Part shown: in pieces, positions 34,575-42,892 of the stretch | Layout of the letters: the number at the start of each line of letters is the position of its first letter | Position numbering within the stretch: the stretch's first letter is position 1 | From: Bacillus sp. SB49 | GTDB lineage: Bacteria > Bacillota > Bacilli > Bacillales > Halobacillaceae | DNA: 64,000 nucleotides | NCBI RefSeq assembly: GCF_000469135.2 | Contig: NZ_CP048117.1 | Coordinates: 859,001-923,000 of the forward strand | Direction: 5' to 3' | Translations under genes and position numbers: made by a program | The notes under the pieces: model-generated | Seen by the model: the letters and a program-made list of their open reading frames with translations, nothing else | What the model was told of the DNA's origin: nothing | Database searches by the model: none

Positions 34575-35315
34575 ATGGAGGATCGAATTAATTATTTATG
34601 TGAATGGCTGCAGGGAAAAGTAGAGGAAGCGTCCATGGAGGGCGTATTAGTAGGGATAAGCGGAGGGATTGATTCCGCCGTCGTTGCTTTTCTAATTAAA
34701 AGAGCCTTTCCGGAACAATCATTAGGCGTTTTGCTGCCGATCCATAAGAAGATGGAAGAACAGAAGGAAGCCTTAGAGGTGGTGGAAGCGGCTGACCTCG
34801 ACTATATAGGGATCGAGTTGACGGAGCCGTATTCGGTTACATACGATACGATCAAACAGCAGCTGCATTCCCGTGGGGATTGGAACCGGGATACCGAACG
34901 GCTTCGCGGGGCCAACCTACAGGCAAGGCTTCGAATGAGCACCCTCTACGCAGTGGCTGGTAATTACAATTATCTTGTTGTCGGAACTGACAATGCTGCA
35001 GAAGACTATACCGGTTATTTCACAAAATACGGGGATGGCGGAGTAGATTTGAATCCACTGCTCCATTTAAGGAAAGAGGAAGTGAGAGAAATGGCGGTAG
35101 CACTCGGAGTCCCCGAATCCATTGTGAAGAAAAAACCGAGCGCGGATTTGTGGGAAGGACAAACAGATGAAGAGGAACTCGGAGTCTCTTACGATGCCAT
35201 CGATTCATTCTTGAAAGGGAAAGACATTGAGGAAGAGGCAGAACAGCAGTTGAAAGAGCGGCATCGAAAGACGCAGCATAAGCGGGAAGTTCCAGCCGCT
35301 CCGGAACCATTTTAA
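34575..35315 (+). CDS. nadE: Ammonia-dependent NAD+ synthetase NadE
   Basis: A 246-residue N-type ATP pyrophosphatase. The P-loop is VGISGGIDSAVVAFL (about 30-44); GTDNAAEDYTGYFTKYGDGG and KKPSADLWEGQTDEEELG are NadE signatures. It makes NAD+ from deamido-NAD+ with NH3; no glutaminase domain is present. ATG 34575 is a compromise: AAAGGTG is 11 bases upstream, while GTG 34563/34566 overlap it. An isochorismatase follows after 12 bases, suggesting one operon. Confidence 0.92.
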   Translation: MEDRINYLCEWLQGKVEEASMEGVLVGISGGIDSAVVAFLIKRAFPEQSLGVLLPIHKKMEEQKEALEVVEAADLDYIGIELTEPYSVTYDTIKQQLHSRGDWNRDTERLRGANLQARLRMSTLYAVAGNYNYLVVGTDNAAEDYTGYFTKYGDGGVDLNPLLHLRKEEVREMAVALGVPESIVKKKPSADLWEGQTDEEELGVSYDAIDSFLKGKDIEEEAEQQLKERHRKTQHKREVPAAPEPF

Positions 35316-35327
35316 GGAGGGTGGATG

Positions 35328-35891
35328 ATGAAAGAGGATAAGAAGACGGCCTTACTGATCATAGACATGATCAACAAAATGGATTTTGATGGTGGTAATG
35401 ATTTGTTGGAACAGACACTTCCGATTACGGATACCATCCTTTCTTTAAAGGAAGAAGGAAGGTCAAAAGGAGTGCCGGTCATCTACGTGAATGACAACTT
35501 CGGGCTGTGGCAGGACAACGTGCCCGATTTGATTGAAGAATGTAAGCAGGGGATCGGTAGACCGGTCATTGAGCGGATGCTTCCGGAAGAGGACGATTAT
35601 TTCATTATTAAACCGAAGCATTCCGGATTTTTCGGTACACAACTCCATATTCTGCTGCAACAGTTGGGGGTGGAGAGATTAATATTGACCGGGGTCGCCG
35701 GTAATATTTGTGTTCTTTTTACAGCTAACGATGCTTATATGAGAGGGTACGATTTGTGGGTGCCGAGAGATGGAGTGGCTTCCGAATGTGCCGAGGATAA
35801 TGAGAACGCGTTCCGAATCATAGAACGTTCACTGTCGGCAAACACAGGGAAGACGACTGAAACCGGTTGGGATCATGCTTTTTATTCCTGA
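35328..35891 (+). CDS. Isochorismatase-family cysteine hydrolase
   Basis: A 187-residue amidohydrolase-type protein. The catalytic triad is visible: Asp in LLIIDMINKMDF, Lys in FIIKPKHSGFF and Cys in GVAGNICVLFTANDA, as in nicotinamidase/isochorismatase enzymes. The operon with nadE suggests a role in the NAD cycle, but the metal motif of PncA (DxHxxxH) is not seen, so nicotinamidase is not asserted. ATG 35328 with AAGGAGGGTGG; ATG 35325 is close by. Confidence 0.8.
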   Translation: MKEDKKTALLIIDMINKMDFDGGNDLLEQTLPITDTILSLKEEGRSKGVPVIYVNDNFGLWQDNVPDLIEECKQGIGRPVIERMLPEEDDYFIIKPKHSGFFGTQLHILLQQLGVERLILTGVAGNICVLFTANDAYMRGYDLWVPRDGVASECAEDNENAFRIIERSLSANTGKTTETGWDHAFYS

Positions 35892-35954
35892 GCGCACTGT
35901 CTATCCCCCAATTTCTCTCTCCCATGTTATATTGTAAGGGAGAGGAGAGGTCGA

Positions 35955-36650
35955 ATGAGGAAATATAGGAAGCGTTGGGTTGCAGTCATTGTGCTTCTTT
36001 TGCTTGCTGTCTTCCTGGTTCCAGAAGGATATGCTTATTTGACCCAGAGAAGCGGCGGAAGTGAGGCTGTAACGGAAGAGGATATCCCTGAAGGATACGA
36101 AACCGCTGTTTTCGCCGGCGGCTGCTTTTGGTGTATGGAGCCGCCTTTCGAGAAATTGAAAGGGGTGAAGGAAGCAGTCTCCGGTTATACAGGAGGGCAT
36201 ACAGAAACGCCTAGTTACAAAGAGGTATCTGCCGGGGATACCGGTCACGTCGAAGCTGTGCAAGTCTATTATGATCCGGATGTCCTCTCTTATTCTGATC
36301 TTTTGGAAGTATTCATACGACAAGTAGATCCTACTGATACCGGAGGTCAGTTCGTCGATCGAGGCTCTTCTTATAAAACAGGGATTTTCTATAAGAGCGA
36401 AGACCAACGGAAGAAGGCAGAAGCTTTCCTTGCTTCTCAGCAGGACTCCGGTCGATTCACCGAGGAGATCGTGACCCCGATTCAAGAAGCGGGGGCATTT
36501 TACCGTGCGGAAGAGTATCACCAGGATTACTATAAAAAGAACAAGCTCCGCTACGAGTATTACCGCGGAAATTCCGGACGGGATGACTATCTTGAGAAAA
36601 CATGGGGAGAGGATCGGGACGTGGACCTTCCCTATAAAGCAGAGCCATAA
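35955..36650 (+). CDS. msrA: Membrane-anchored peptide-methionine (S)-S-oxide reductase MsrA
   Basis: A 231-residue MsrA. A single N-terminal membrane helix (WVAVIVLLLLAVFLVPEGYAYL) precedes the catalytic domain, whose active site is AGGCFWCMEPPFEKLKGV; GYTGGHTETPSYKEVSAGDTGHVEAVQVYYDP is the substrate-binding part. It reduces S-methionine sulfoxide, here on the outside of the membrane. The C-terminus is not fused to MsrB, and no msrB is adjacent. RBS GAGGAGAGG. Confidence 0.9.
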   Translation: MRKYRKRWVAVIVLLLLAVFLVPEGYAYLTQRSGGSEAVTEEDIPEGYETAVFAGGCFWCMEPPFEKLKGVKEAVSGYTGGHTETPSYKEVSAGDTGHVEAVQVYYDPDVLSYSDLLEVFIRQVDPTDTGGQFVDRGSSYKTGIFYKSEDQRKKAEAFLASQQDSGRFTEEIVTPIQEAGAFYRAEEYHQDYYKKNKLRYEYYRGNSGRDDYLEKTWGEDRDVDLPYKAEP

Positions 36651-36686
36651 AAAAAGGAAAGCCGGAATCCCGGCTTTCCTTTTATT
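36651..36686. terminator. Bidirectional terminator
   Basis: AAGGAAAGCCGG pairs with CCGGCTTTCCTT, loop AATC, followed by T on the plus strand; it separates msrA from the minus-strand genes. Confidence 0.8.
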
Positions 36687-36809
36687 TTAGTAGTTTTTCA
36701 CTTCTTGAGGTGCAGAAGGTCTGGCATCAGGATGATCCAAACTCGTGTACCCTATATAGCTGAAACCAACGACAATCAACATAAGAATACCGACTAATAC
36801 TTTTCGCAA
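36687..36809 (-). CDS. 40-residue single-pass membrane protein
   Basis: Short ORF starting TTG 36809 behind GGGGGA seven bases upstream (ATG 36824 also in frame but without a site). One membrane helix (VLVGILMLIVVGFSYIGY) then a short exterior tail (TSLDHPDARPSAPQEVKNY). Ends two bases before a strong terminator. No family recognised. Confidence 0.45.
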   Translation of the reverse strand: MRKVLVGILMLIVVGFSYIGYTSLDHPDARPSAPQEVKNY

Positions 36810-36906
36810 TTTCCGTTCCCCCATCGATGCTGTAACAATAGGCTGCACTGCAGCTTCTTCTTATTTTACGTGCTTAATAGCGATCATTCAAGCACTATTG
36901 TCACAT

Positions 36907-37221
36907 TTATGAGACTAATTTCAATCCGATGACGCCTGCTATGATACAACCCACAAAGGCTATTCTTTTTGGATTGATTTGTTCCCGGAAGAATAGTATT
37001 CCCAACAACACTGTTCCAGCAGATCCGATTCCTGTCCAGATGGCATAAGCCGTTCCGATCGGAAGCTCTCTTAGAGACAATGATAAGAAATAGAAGCTCG
37101 TCGCCCCGGCCAGAACTGCAAAGACCGCCGGCCGTTTTTTCTTGAAACCTTCCGACAGCTTAAGAAAGAACATCGCTACCATTTCTCCCATACCAGCCAA
37201 AATTAAAAATACCCATGCCAT
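36907..37221 (-). CDS. Small multidrug resistance (SMR) protein, second partner
   Basis: A 104-residue four-helix SMR protein. The essential membrane Glu is in LAGMGEMVAMFFLKLSEGF (helix 1), and ELPIGTAYAIWTGIGSAGTVLLGILFF is the signature helix 2-3 region. It follows another SMR gene after two bases, so a heterodimeric pump is likely, as in B. subtilis YvdR/YvdS. Last gene of the TetR-SMR-SMR operon. Confidence 0.85.
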   Translation of the reverse strand: MAWVFLILAGMGEMVAMFFLKLSEGFKKKRPAVFAVLAGATSFYFLSLSLRELPIGTAYAIWTGIGSAGTVLLGILFFREQINPKRIAFVGCIIAGVIGLKLVS

Positions 37222-37223
37222 CC

Positions 37224-37580
37224 TTATCCCTCCTGGTGTTGGACTTCCTCGGTGGTTGGCGAGGAGTCACTCATTTTCAATCCGATAATACCGACAATTA
37301 AAAGAACAATAAAAAAGACCTTTCCCGGGCCGCCGCCATCGCCGAGAAGTGTCATTCCGAGAATCGCTGTTCCCGCTGCACCAATACCTGTAAAAATCGC
37401 ATATCCCGTACCAATATCAAACATGGTCAACGCCTTCGTAAAGAAAGAAAAGCTGATCAAAATCCCGATCACTGTTAACGTAGAGAACAATGGATCCGTA
37501 AAGCCTTCTGATAATTTCAATCCAATCGCCCAACCTATTTCAAATATAGCTCCTACGAGCAGATAGAACCATGCCATCAT
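37224..37580 (-). CDS. SMR protein, first partner
   Basis: A 118-residue SMR protein with the membrane Glu in GAIFEIGWAIGLKLSEGF and the GTGYAIFTGIGAAGTAILGMTLL region; the C-terminus carries an extra charged tail (SSPTTEEVQHQEG). The start overlaps the TetR stop (TAATG), and AAGGAGG lies within the TetR end. It exports small cationic compounds with the partner encoded next. Substrate not known. Confidence 0.85.
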   Translation of the reverse strand: MMAWFYLLVGAIFEIGWAIGLKLSEGFTDPLFSTLTVIGILISFSFFTKALTMFDIGTGYAIFTGIGAAGTAILGMTLLGDGGGPGKVFFIVLLIVGIIGLKMSDSSPTTEEVQHQEG

Positions 37581-38170
37581 TACTCCTCCTTCTCCGGGCA
37601 TTGGACGCCCAGCCAGAAAACTTCCCAGCTCGCCTCCTGCCGCTTATGAAATACTTCCTTGTCATAAAAGTTCTCTTCCAGGAATAGACCGTTAGTAAGG
37701 GTGTAAAAGGCAGAAGTCAGCTGTTCCGTCGGAAGTGGACGGATGACTTTTTCTTTAATTCCCTGTTCTAAAATCGGTACGAGAATGTCTGTCAGTGTTT
37801 TCTCGATCATCAGAAACACTTCCTGGATGTCATCAGAGAAGTCCTCCGGCGGAAAGAAAGTGACCCGCTTGAAGAACATTCCCTCCGTCGAATTCGACAT
37901 ATGATCCAAATACGTACAATACAGGTGCTTAAGCCGTTCGGCTATCGTATGATCCTTAGAAAGCGAGGTTTCTGAAATCAAATAATCGGATTCCCGCTCG
38001 GCCACGTGATATAAAACGCTCAAAAAAATGGCTTCTTTATTGTCAAAGTGATTATAAATGGAAGGTTTCTTAATTCCTACCGCATCCGCTATGTTTGCCA
38101 AGGTCGTATTCTCATATCCCTGGTTGGCAAAGAGCGTCAGACTCTCTTCCATAATGTTTTCTTTCGTCAT
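37580..38170 (-). CDS. TetR-family repressor of the SMR pair
   Basis: A 196-residue TetR regulator. The helix-turn-helix is TLANIADAVGIKKPSIYNHFDNKEAIF (about 22-48). The C-terminal ligand domain is typical of drug-efflux repressors (FADLERFFFKR-like ... FFPPEDFSDDIQEVFLMIEKTLTDIL). Operon TetR-SMR-SMR matches B. subtilis yvdT-yvdS-yvdR. Start ATG after AAGGAAGTG. A palindrome upstream is the probable operator. Confidence 0.85.
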   Translation of the reverse strand: MTKENIMEESLTLFANQGYENTTLANIADAVGIKKPSIYNHFDNKEAIFLSVLYHVAERESDYLISETSLSKDHTIAERLKHLYCTYLDHMSNSTEGMFFKRVTFFPPEDFSDDIQEVFLMIEKTLTDILVPILEQGIKEKVIRPLPTEQLTSAFYTLTNGLFLEENFYDKEVFHKRQEASWEVFWLGVQCPEKEE

Positions 38171-38196
38171 GTGATCACTTCCTTATCATTCAACTA

Positions 38197-38212
38197 ACTA
38201 ACGTTTGTTAGT
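38197..38212. promoter_or_regulatory. Candidate TetR operator
   Basis: Perfect inverted repeat ACTAAC-GTTT-GTTAGT, 27 bases upstream of the TetR start; a second ACTAAC half-site lies just beyond. TetR-family operators are often palindromes of this size. Confidence 0.5.
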
Positions 38213-38355
38213 CTATCTTATCACGGTCATAGAACGATGTCCAGAGCAGGGGTTTATTCGACATGTTTAGCTATAAGTAGACAGGGGTAAGGGTAGGTAA
38301 GAGCCGCCTGGCGCAGGAAAGAAGGGTGGACCAACTACAGAAGGGGATTGGACCG

Positions 38356-38562
38356 GTGAACCAATACAGACTGGATCGATACGAAGGTAACTATGCTGTC
38401 TTAGTTGAAGATTCTGAACGGAGAAATGAACTTTCTGTCTTGAAGGAACGATTAATTGGATTTGTAAAGCCCGGCGATTGTCTTGAAATCGAGTTCGACT
38501 CGATCGGGAACCTAAAACATGTAGCTATCATATCCAGATTGGAACAAATGGAAAAGGCGTAA
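38356..38562 (+). CDS. DUF3006-like small protein
   Basis: A 68-residue protein. The pattern YRLDRYEGNYAVLVEDSE...PGDCLEIEFDSIGNL recalls the DUF3006 family (small beta proteins of unknown function). GTG 38356 has AAGGGGAT nearby; the earlier GTG at 38326 would place its ribosome-binding site too close. No neighbour suggests a function. Confidence 0.6.
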   Translation: MNQYRLDRYEGNYAVLVEDSERRNELSVLKERLIGFVKPGDCLEIEFDSIGNLKHVAIISRLEQMEKA

Positions 38563-38593
38563 AAGCATCCTTCTTGCGGGTGCTTTTTTTATT
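38561..38593 (+). terminator. Rho-independent terminator
   Basis: AAAAGCATCC pairs with GGGTGCTTTT (one G-T pair), followed by T. Confidence 0.7.
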
Positions 38594-38727
38594 TGCACAG
38601 AAAGCCGACCTTTAGAATAAGAATGCATCTTTAATTATACTAATTTTTCAGAAAATTATGTCGAATTATCTTGATTTTCCAAGTGTACCCCCATCATAAT
38701 GAAAGTATGAAGACAGGGGGGTTCCGG

Positions 38728-39441
38728 ATGCTTATGCAGAATGCGATGGATCTTTTGGACGAAGGGGTCTTGATTTCGGATAAGCAATATAGAATAGCCT
38801 ACGCCAACCCAGCTTATGGACGGATATTTGAACTGGAGATGGAGGAGATCATCGGCAGGAAGTTTTCTGAGCTGTACCCGGACAGCGACATGCTGGAACT
38901 TGCAGTCGGAAATGATGCGAGGGAAGAAGTAGCAGAGAAGCAGCATCGGATCCGAGGGAAAGAGGTCGTACTGGAGTGGTTCACCAAGTCATTTCGTGAG
39001 GACGGGGAAGTGTACATCCTTGCAAGGGTGAGGGATAAAACCGCAGAAAAGGAAAAGGAAGATCGACTGACCTATATTATAGAAGAAATGACGGTCAATA
39101 TTGTAACGATCGCCAAAGGGTTCGGGCTGCTCCCGCTGCAGCCTATTTTACGGGAAGCCCAAAAAGAAACCCTGTTGACGCGTGTGCCTGCCGCCTGTCA
39201 AAAAAAACAAATAGACAGACTCGCCATCCAATTCGCCAGTATTACTTCTATTGACGAAGCCTGGGGCGACCTGCTAAGGCGTCTGATCCAGAACCTTCAG
39301 CTTCTTGGAGTAGAGGTGGCGCTTGCAGGTCTAAGGCCGGAAGTGGCGATGCAGTTTACAAATTATAGAATAAGACTGGACGGTGTTCGTACGTTCCGAA
39401 ACCTTCAACAGGCAACCCGCTATTATTATGGACAATCCTGA
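38728..39441 (+). CDS. PAS-STAS regulatory protein (RsbR-like)
   Basis: A 237-residue protein: a PAS domain (residues 3-110: DEGVLISDKQYRIAYANPAYGRIFELEMEEIIGRKFSELYPD) and a C-terminal STAS-like domain (135-230: NIVTIAKGFGLLPLQP...). This is the architecture of B. subtilis RsbR paralogues and YtvA, which feed the general stress response, but here without partners RsbS/RsbT. ATG 38728 follows AGGGGGG; the frame upstream to 38671 lacks a start signal. No LOV cysteine motif (NCRFLQ) is visible, so light sensing is not proposed. Confidence 0.7.
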   Translation: MLMQNAMDLLDEGVLISDKQYRIAYANPAYGRIFELEMEEIIGRKFSELYPDSDMLELAVGNDAREEVAEKQHRIRGKEVVLEWFTKSFREDGEVYILARVRDKTAEKEKEDRLTYIIEEMTVNIVTIAKGFGLLPLQPILREAQKETLLTRVPAACQKKQIDRLAIQFASITSIDEAWGDLLRRLIQNLQLLGVEVALAGLRPEVAMQFTNYRIRLDGVRTFRNLQQATRYYYGQS

Positions 39442-39448
39442 CTGACAA

Positions 39449-39488
39449 CAAGAGCCGAACTCCCTGTATGGGGGCTCGGCTCTTGTTG
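39449..39488. terminator. Terminator hairpin between PAS-STAS and OYE genes
   Basis: Perfect 13-bp arms CAACAAGAGCCGA and TCGGCTCTTGTTG around a central loop; close to both convergent gene ends. Confidence 0.7.
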
Positions 39489-40589
39489 TTATCTCCATTC
39501 CTGTTCTTTAATATCAGCCTGGGGAAGCATAATGCTTTGGAAATCAAAGGCTTCCAGCGATTCTCCGCGTCTGATCTTGTCAGGGGCATCAGGGTTTTGC
39601 AAAGCGCTTGTGCCGAGACTGATAAAATCAGCCTCTTCTCCATTAATCAGTCTTGCTGCTTTTTCCGGGTCCTGAAGCTGGCCGTTTGCGATGACCGGTA
39701 GCCCGCTGAACGTTTTGGCGGCAGCCGCCATGGACATAGATCCTTCACCAAAGCCGGGCTGGGTGCCGTCTTTATCTGTAACATGAATAAAGTTCAGAGA
39801 GCTGTCTCCCAAGTCTCCGAAAATTGTGCGCGCATCCGTTTCTCCTAACGCCCAGCGGTGTTCGCCATCCGAAGCTTTTCCTTGAGAAATTCTTATCCCG
39901 ACGAGATAGTCACTGCCGACAGCCTGTCTGACTTCCTCTATGACTTCCAGTGCAAAACGAAGCCGGTTCTTCGTTACTCCTCCGTACTCGTCCTCTCTTT
40001 GGTTAAAATAATCAGTAAGGAATTGATCGATTAGATAACCATTCGCACCATGGATCTCCACACCATCGAATCCGGCTTCCTTCGCCAGGCGTGCAGAAGT
40101 CGCGAAAGCCTTTTTGACGGATGCGATGTCTGCTTTGTTCATTGCCCTCGGTGTTGAGAACGCACCATTTCCACCATAGAAAGAAAGCTGGTCCCCTTTT
40201 GGTGCCACTTCGGAAGGAGCGATGGTTTGATCCTTATAGGCGTTACCTTGGGACTGAGCCCCGGCATGCATAATTTGGGCGATGATCCGGGTTCCGTGCT
40301 TTTGAACCCCTTGGATAATCGGCTTCCAAGCATCCCTGTGATTCTCATCGGCAAGGCCTGGTTGATTGGCATACCCTTGCGAATAGGACTTATCGGGGTA
40401 AATTCCTTCCGTGATGACAGCGCCGAACCCACCGGCTGCAAATCGTTCGTAATAGTGCTTCATTCGGTCTGTCGCTATTCCGTTATCAGCTGCGCTGATT
40501 CTCGTCATTGGTGCGACGACGTACCTGTTCGGGAAGTGTGTATGATGCACTTTCTTTTCTGTGAATAGAGGTTGTACCTTGTCCTTCAT
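39489..40589 (-). CDS. NADH:flavin oxidoreductase / old yellow enzyme family
   Basis: A 366-residue FMN barrel protein. VVAPMTRISAADNGIAT, AQIMHAGAQSQG, DGVEIHGANGYLIDQFLTDYFNQREDEYGG (substrate Tyr and His region) and the C-terminal FISLGTSALQNPDAPDKI match the OYE family (YqjM-like/NamA-like group). It reduces activated C=C bonds with NAD(P)H. Substrate and role unknown. Start ATG near 40589; divergent from the helicase. Confidence 0.82.
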   Translation of the reverse strand: MKDKVQPLFTEKKVHHTHFPNRYVVAPMTRISAADNGIATDRMKHYYERFAAGGFGAVITEGIYPDKSYSQGYANQPGLADENHRDAWKPIIQGVQKHGTRIIAQIMHAGAQSQGNAYKDQTIAPSEVAPKGDQLSFYGGNGAFSTPRAMNKADIASVKKAFATSARLAKEAGFDGVEIHGANGYLIDQFLTDYFNQREDEYGGVTKNRLRFALEVIEEVRQAVGSDYLVGIRISQGKASDGEHRWALGETDARTIFGDLGDSSLNFIHVTDKDGTQPGFGEGSMSMAAAAKTFSGLPVIANGQLQDPEKAARLINGEEADFISLGTSALQNPDAPDKIRRGESLEAFDFQSIMLPQADIKEQEWR

Positions 40590-40671
40590 TGTCTCTCATC
40601 TCCTTCTTCCTTCCTCGTTTCCTCTTTTGGTCATTCTCAAACAGTCGGATCATGGGAATAGTCCCCGAATG

Positions 40672-40680
40672 TGCTATAAT
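40672..40680 (+). promoter_or_regulatory. Extended -10 promoter of the helicase gene
   Basis: TGCTATAAT, an extended -10, 32 bases upstream of the ATG; no good -35. Confidence 0.45.
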
Positions 40681-40712
40681 ACAAACAAATGTTCTTGAAA
40701 AGGAGAAGCACG

Positions 40713-42863
40713 ATGGAGAAGTTATTGAACGGATTGAACCCTTCCCAGCAGGAGGCGGTCGCATCCACGGAGGGATATGTGCGTGTTATCGCGGGGGCAG
40801 GGTCAGGAAAGACGCGCGCTTTGACAAATCGATACGCTTTTCTTGTCGAAGAGCTCGGAATCGACCCCGGTAATATATTGTCGGTGACGTTTACGAATAA
40901 GGCAGCCAATGAGATGAAAAAACGAGTCAAAAAATTAATCGGCGGGGAGCAGGATACGGGCTTCATCACCACCTATCATGGATTCTGTGTCCGTATTTTA
41001 AGGGAGGATATCCACCGCTTATTCTATCCGAAGAATTTCGCCATTCTGGATGTAGAGGATCAGAAAGTGCTGCTTCGGGAAGTATTCGAAGAGCTTGAAC
41101 TGAAGATGAACGAGAAGACATTCAAGCGGATATTGGACAAAATCGGTATCCTGAAGGGGAATACACATTACGTCCAACAGATGATACTCCGGGGTAAGAT
41201 GCCCGATTCGGAAGCATCCGGCGATTTGGACGGTCAGATTATCCAACGTTACTTGAAAAAGCAGAAACGGGTATATGGACTTGACTTTGATGACTTGTTA
41301 AATTTCGTCTTCGTCCTGTTTGATCAATATAAAGAAGTGTTGGAGAAATGGCAGGAGCGCCTTTACTATCTCCAGGTGGATGAATTTCAGGACAGCAGTC
41401 TGAAACAGTTCGAACTTGTGCGTATGCTTTCCGATAAACATCGGAACCTGTTTGTCGTAGGCGACCCGGATCAAACCATCTATGAATGGCGGGGAGCAGA
41501 CCCGAAATATATGGTCGACTTTGAAAACTATTTCCCTGAAGCTCAGACCATTTTTCTAAACGAAAATTATCGCTCGACTCCGGAAATTCTGTCCTTGGGG
41601 AATGCGCTGATCCAGAATAATTATTTTCGCGTCGATAAGCAGATGACCCCTGTCCATCCATCCGGGGTCAAGGTTCTCCACTATCATGCCAAAGACGAAG
41701 TCAAGGAAGCGAAATGGGTGAAAGATAGAATTCAATCCATTCTTCAAAAGGAGGGCGGGCGACGTTCGGATATCGCCATCCTGTATCGGGCGAATTACTT
41801 ATCCCGTTCCGTCGAGCAGGAATTGATTGCTGCCAATATTGATTACACGATCTATGGCGGCTTCAAATTCTTCGAACGTATGGAAATTAAAGATGCGCTT
41901 GCACACTTGCGAATGATCGCCTGGGGAGATGATCTTTCCTTTGCGCGGATTATCAATGTTCCGAGAAGGCAGATTGGGAAGAAGCGGATGACCTTTCTTC
42001 GTCAAAGGGCGGAAAAGGACGGGACGACTCTTTATGAAACATTGAAAAAATATCAGGAGGATCCTTTGTTCCTGAGAACAGGAGCAGCTTCCTTTATTGA
42101 ATCAATGGAGCATCTTCGATCCATTCAGAAAGAGAGAAAAGTTTCGGAGCTTTTGCAGGAGTCCATGCAGTCTACCGGTTATGAAGCATACAGGCGTGAA
42201 GACGGGGACCAGGAACGGCTTGATAATCTGGCGGAACTCCTTCATTCCGTCGTGCAGTATGAACAGATGGCGGGGGAAGCTATACACCTCGATGAGTATC
42301 TTCAAATGCTGGCGTTATATACCGAAAACGACCGGGAGGAGCAAAAGGATTCCGTCAAACTGATGACGATTCATACAGCGAAAGGACTTGAATTCCCTTA
42401 CGTATTTCTGATCGGGTTGTCAGAGAATATTCTTCCTAATGTCCGGGCGCTCAGGGAACGGAAAGAACGGGCCCTTGAAGAAGAGCGTCGCCTTGCTTAC
42501 GTAGCCGTCACCCGGGCGGAGAAGGAACTGTATCTGACGGAATCGGAAGGCTTTCAGAACGGAGGGCAGAAGAAATACCCTTCCCGTTTTCTGTTCGAAG
42601 TGGAAGAAGGTCTTTATGAGAGTATTGGAGAAATGGATCCTTCCTTACGGGAGGAGGCAGAAGAATATATCCGTGCTGCCTACCGCGCTCCGGAACCGAC
42701 CGATAGCGGCTTTAAGAAGGGCGAGCGGGTGAAACACCCGGTCTTCGGTGAAGGCGTTATTGAGGAAATCGATGGGAAGAGGAACAATTATATGATTTTC
42801 TTTGACCGTCTGAAGGCTCCGCGGCCGATCAGTCGAAACTTTAAAAAACTTGAAAAAATATAA
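40713..42863 (+). CDS. UvrD/PcrA-type ATP-dependent DNA helicase
   Basis: A 716-residue superfamily 1A helicase. Motif I AGAGSGKTRAL, Ia VTFTNKAANEMKKRV, II VDEFQDSS, III FVVGDPDQTIYEWRGA, IV NYRSTPEIL, V MTIHTAKGLEFPYVFL, VI RLAYVAVTRAEKELYL are all present. The C-terminal about 50 residues (KKGERVKHPVFGEGVIEEIDGK) are a PcrA-like Tudor domain. Not with ligA and pcrB, so it is a second UvrD-type helicase like B. subtilis YjcD rather than the housekeeping PcrA. ATG 40713 follows AAAAGGAG. Confidence 0.88.
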   Translation: MEKLLNGLNPSQQEAVASTEGYVRVIAGAGSGKTRALTNRYAFLVEELGIDPGNILSVTFTNKAANEMKKRVKKLIGGEQDTGFITTYHGFCVRILREDIHRLFYPKNFAILDVEDQKVLLREVFEELELKMNEKTFKRILDKIGILKGNTHYVQQMILRGKMPDSEASGDLDGQIIQRYLKKQKRVYGLDFDDLLNFVFVLFDQYKEVLEKWQERLYYLQVDEFQDSSLKQFELVRMLSDKHRNLFVVGDPDQTIYEWRGADPKYMVDFENYFPEAQTIFLNENYRSTPEILSLGNALIQNNYFRVDKQMTPVHPSGVKVLHYHAKDEVKEAKWVKDRIQSILQKEGGRRSDIAILYRANYLSRSVEQELIAANIDYTIYGGFKFFERMEIKDALAHLRMIAWGDDLSFARIINVPRRQIGKKRMTFLRQRAEKDGTTLYETLKKYQEDPLFLRTGAASFIESMEHLRSIQKERKVSELLQESMQSTGYEAYRREDGDQERLDNLAELLHSVVQYEQMAGEAIHLDEYLQMLALYTENDREEQKDSVKLMTIHTAKGLEFPYVFLIGLSENILPNVRALRERKERALEEERRLAYVAVTRAEKELYLTESEGFQNGGQKKYPSRFLFEVEEGLYESIGEMDPSLREEAEEYIRAAYRAPEPTDSGFKKGERVKHPVFGEGVIEEIDGKRNNYMIFFDRLKAPRPISRNFKKLEKI

Positions 42864-42892
42864 AACAGCCGCTCAGCGGCTGTTTTTTTTAA
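42863..42892 (+). terminator. Rho-independent terminator
   Basis: AACAGCCGC pairs with GCGGCTGTT across a tiny loop, then eight T; it also touches the 3' end of the convergent lipoprotein gene. Confidence 0.8.
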
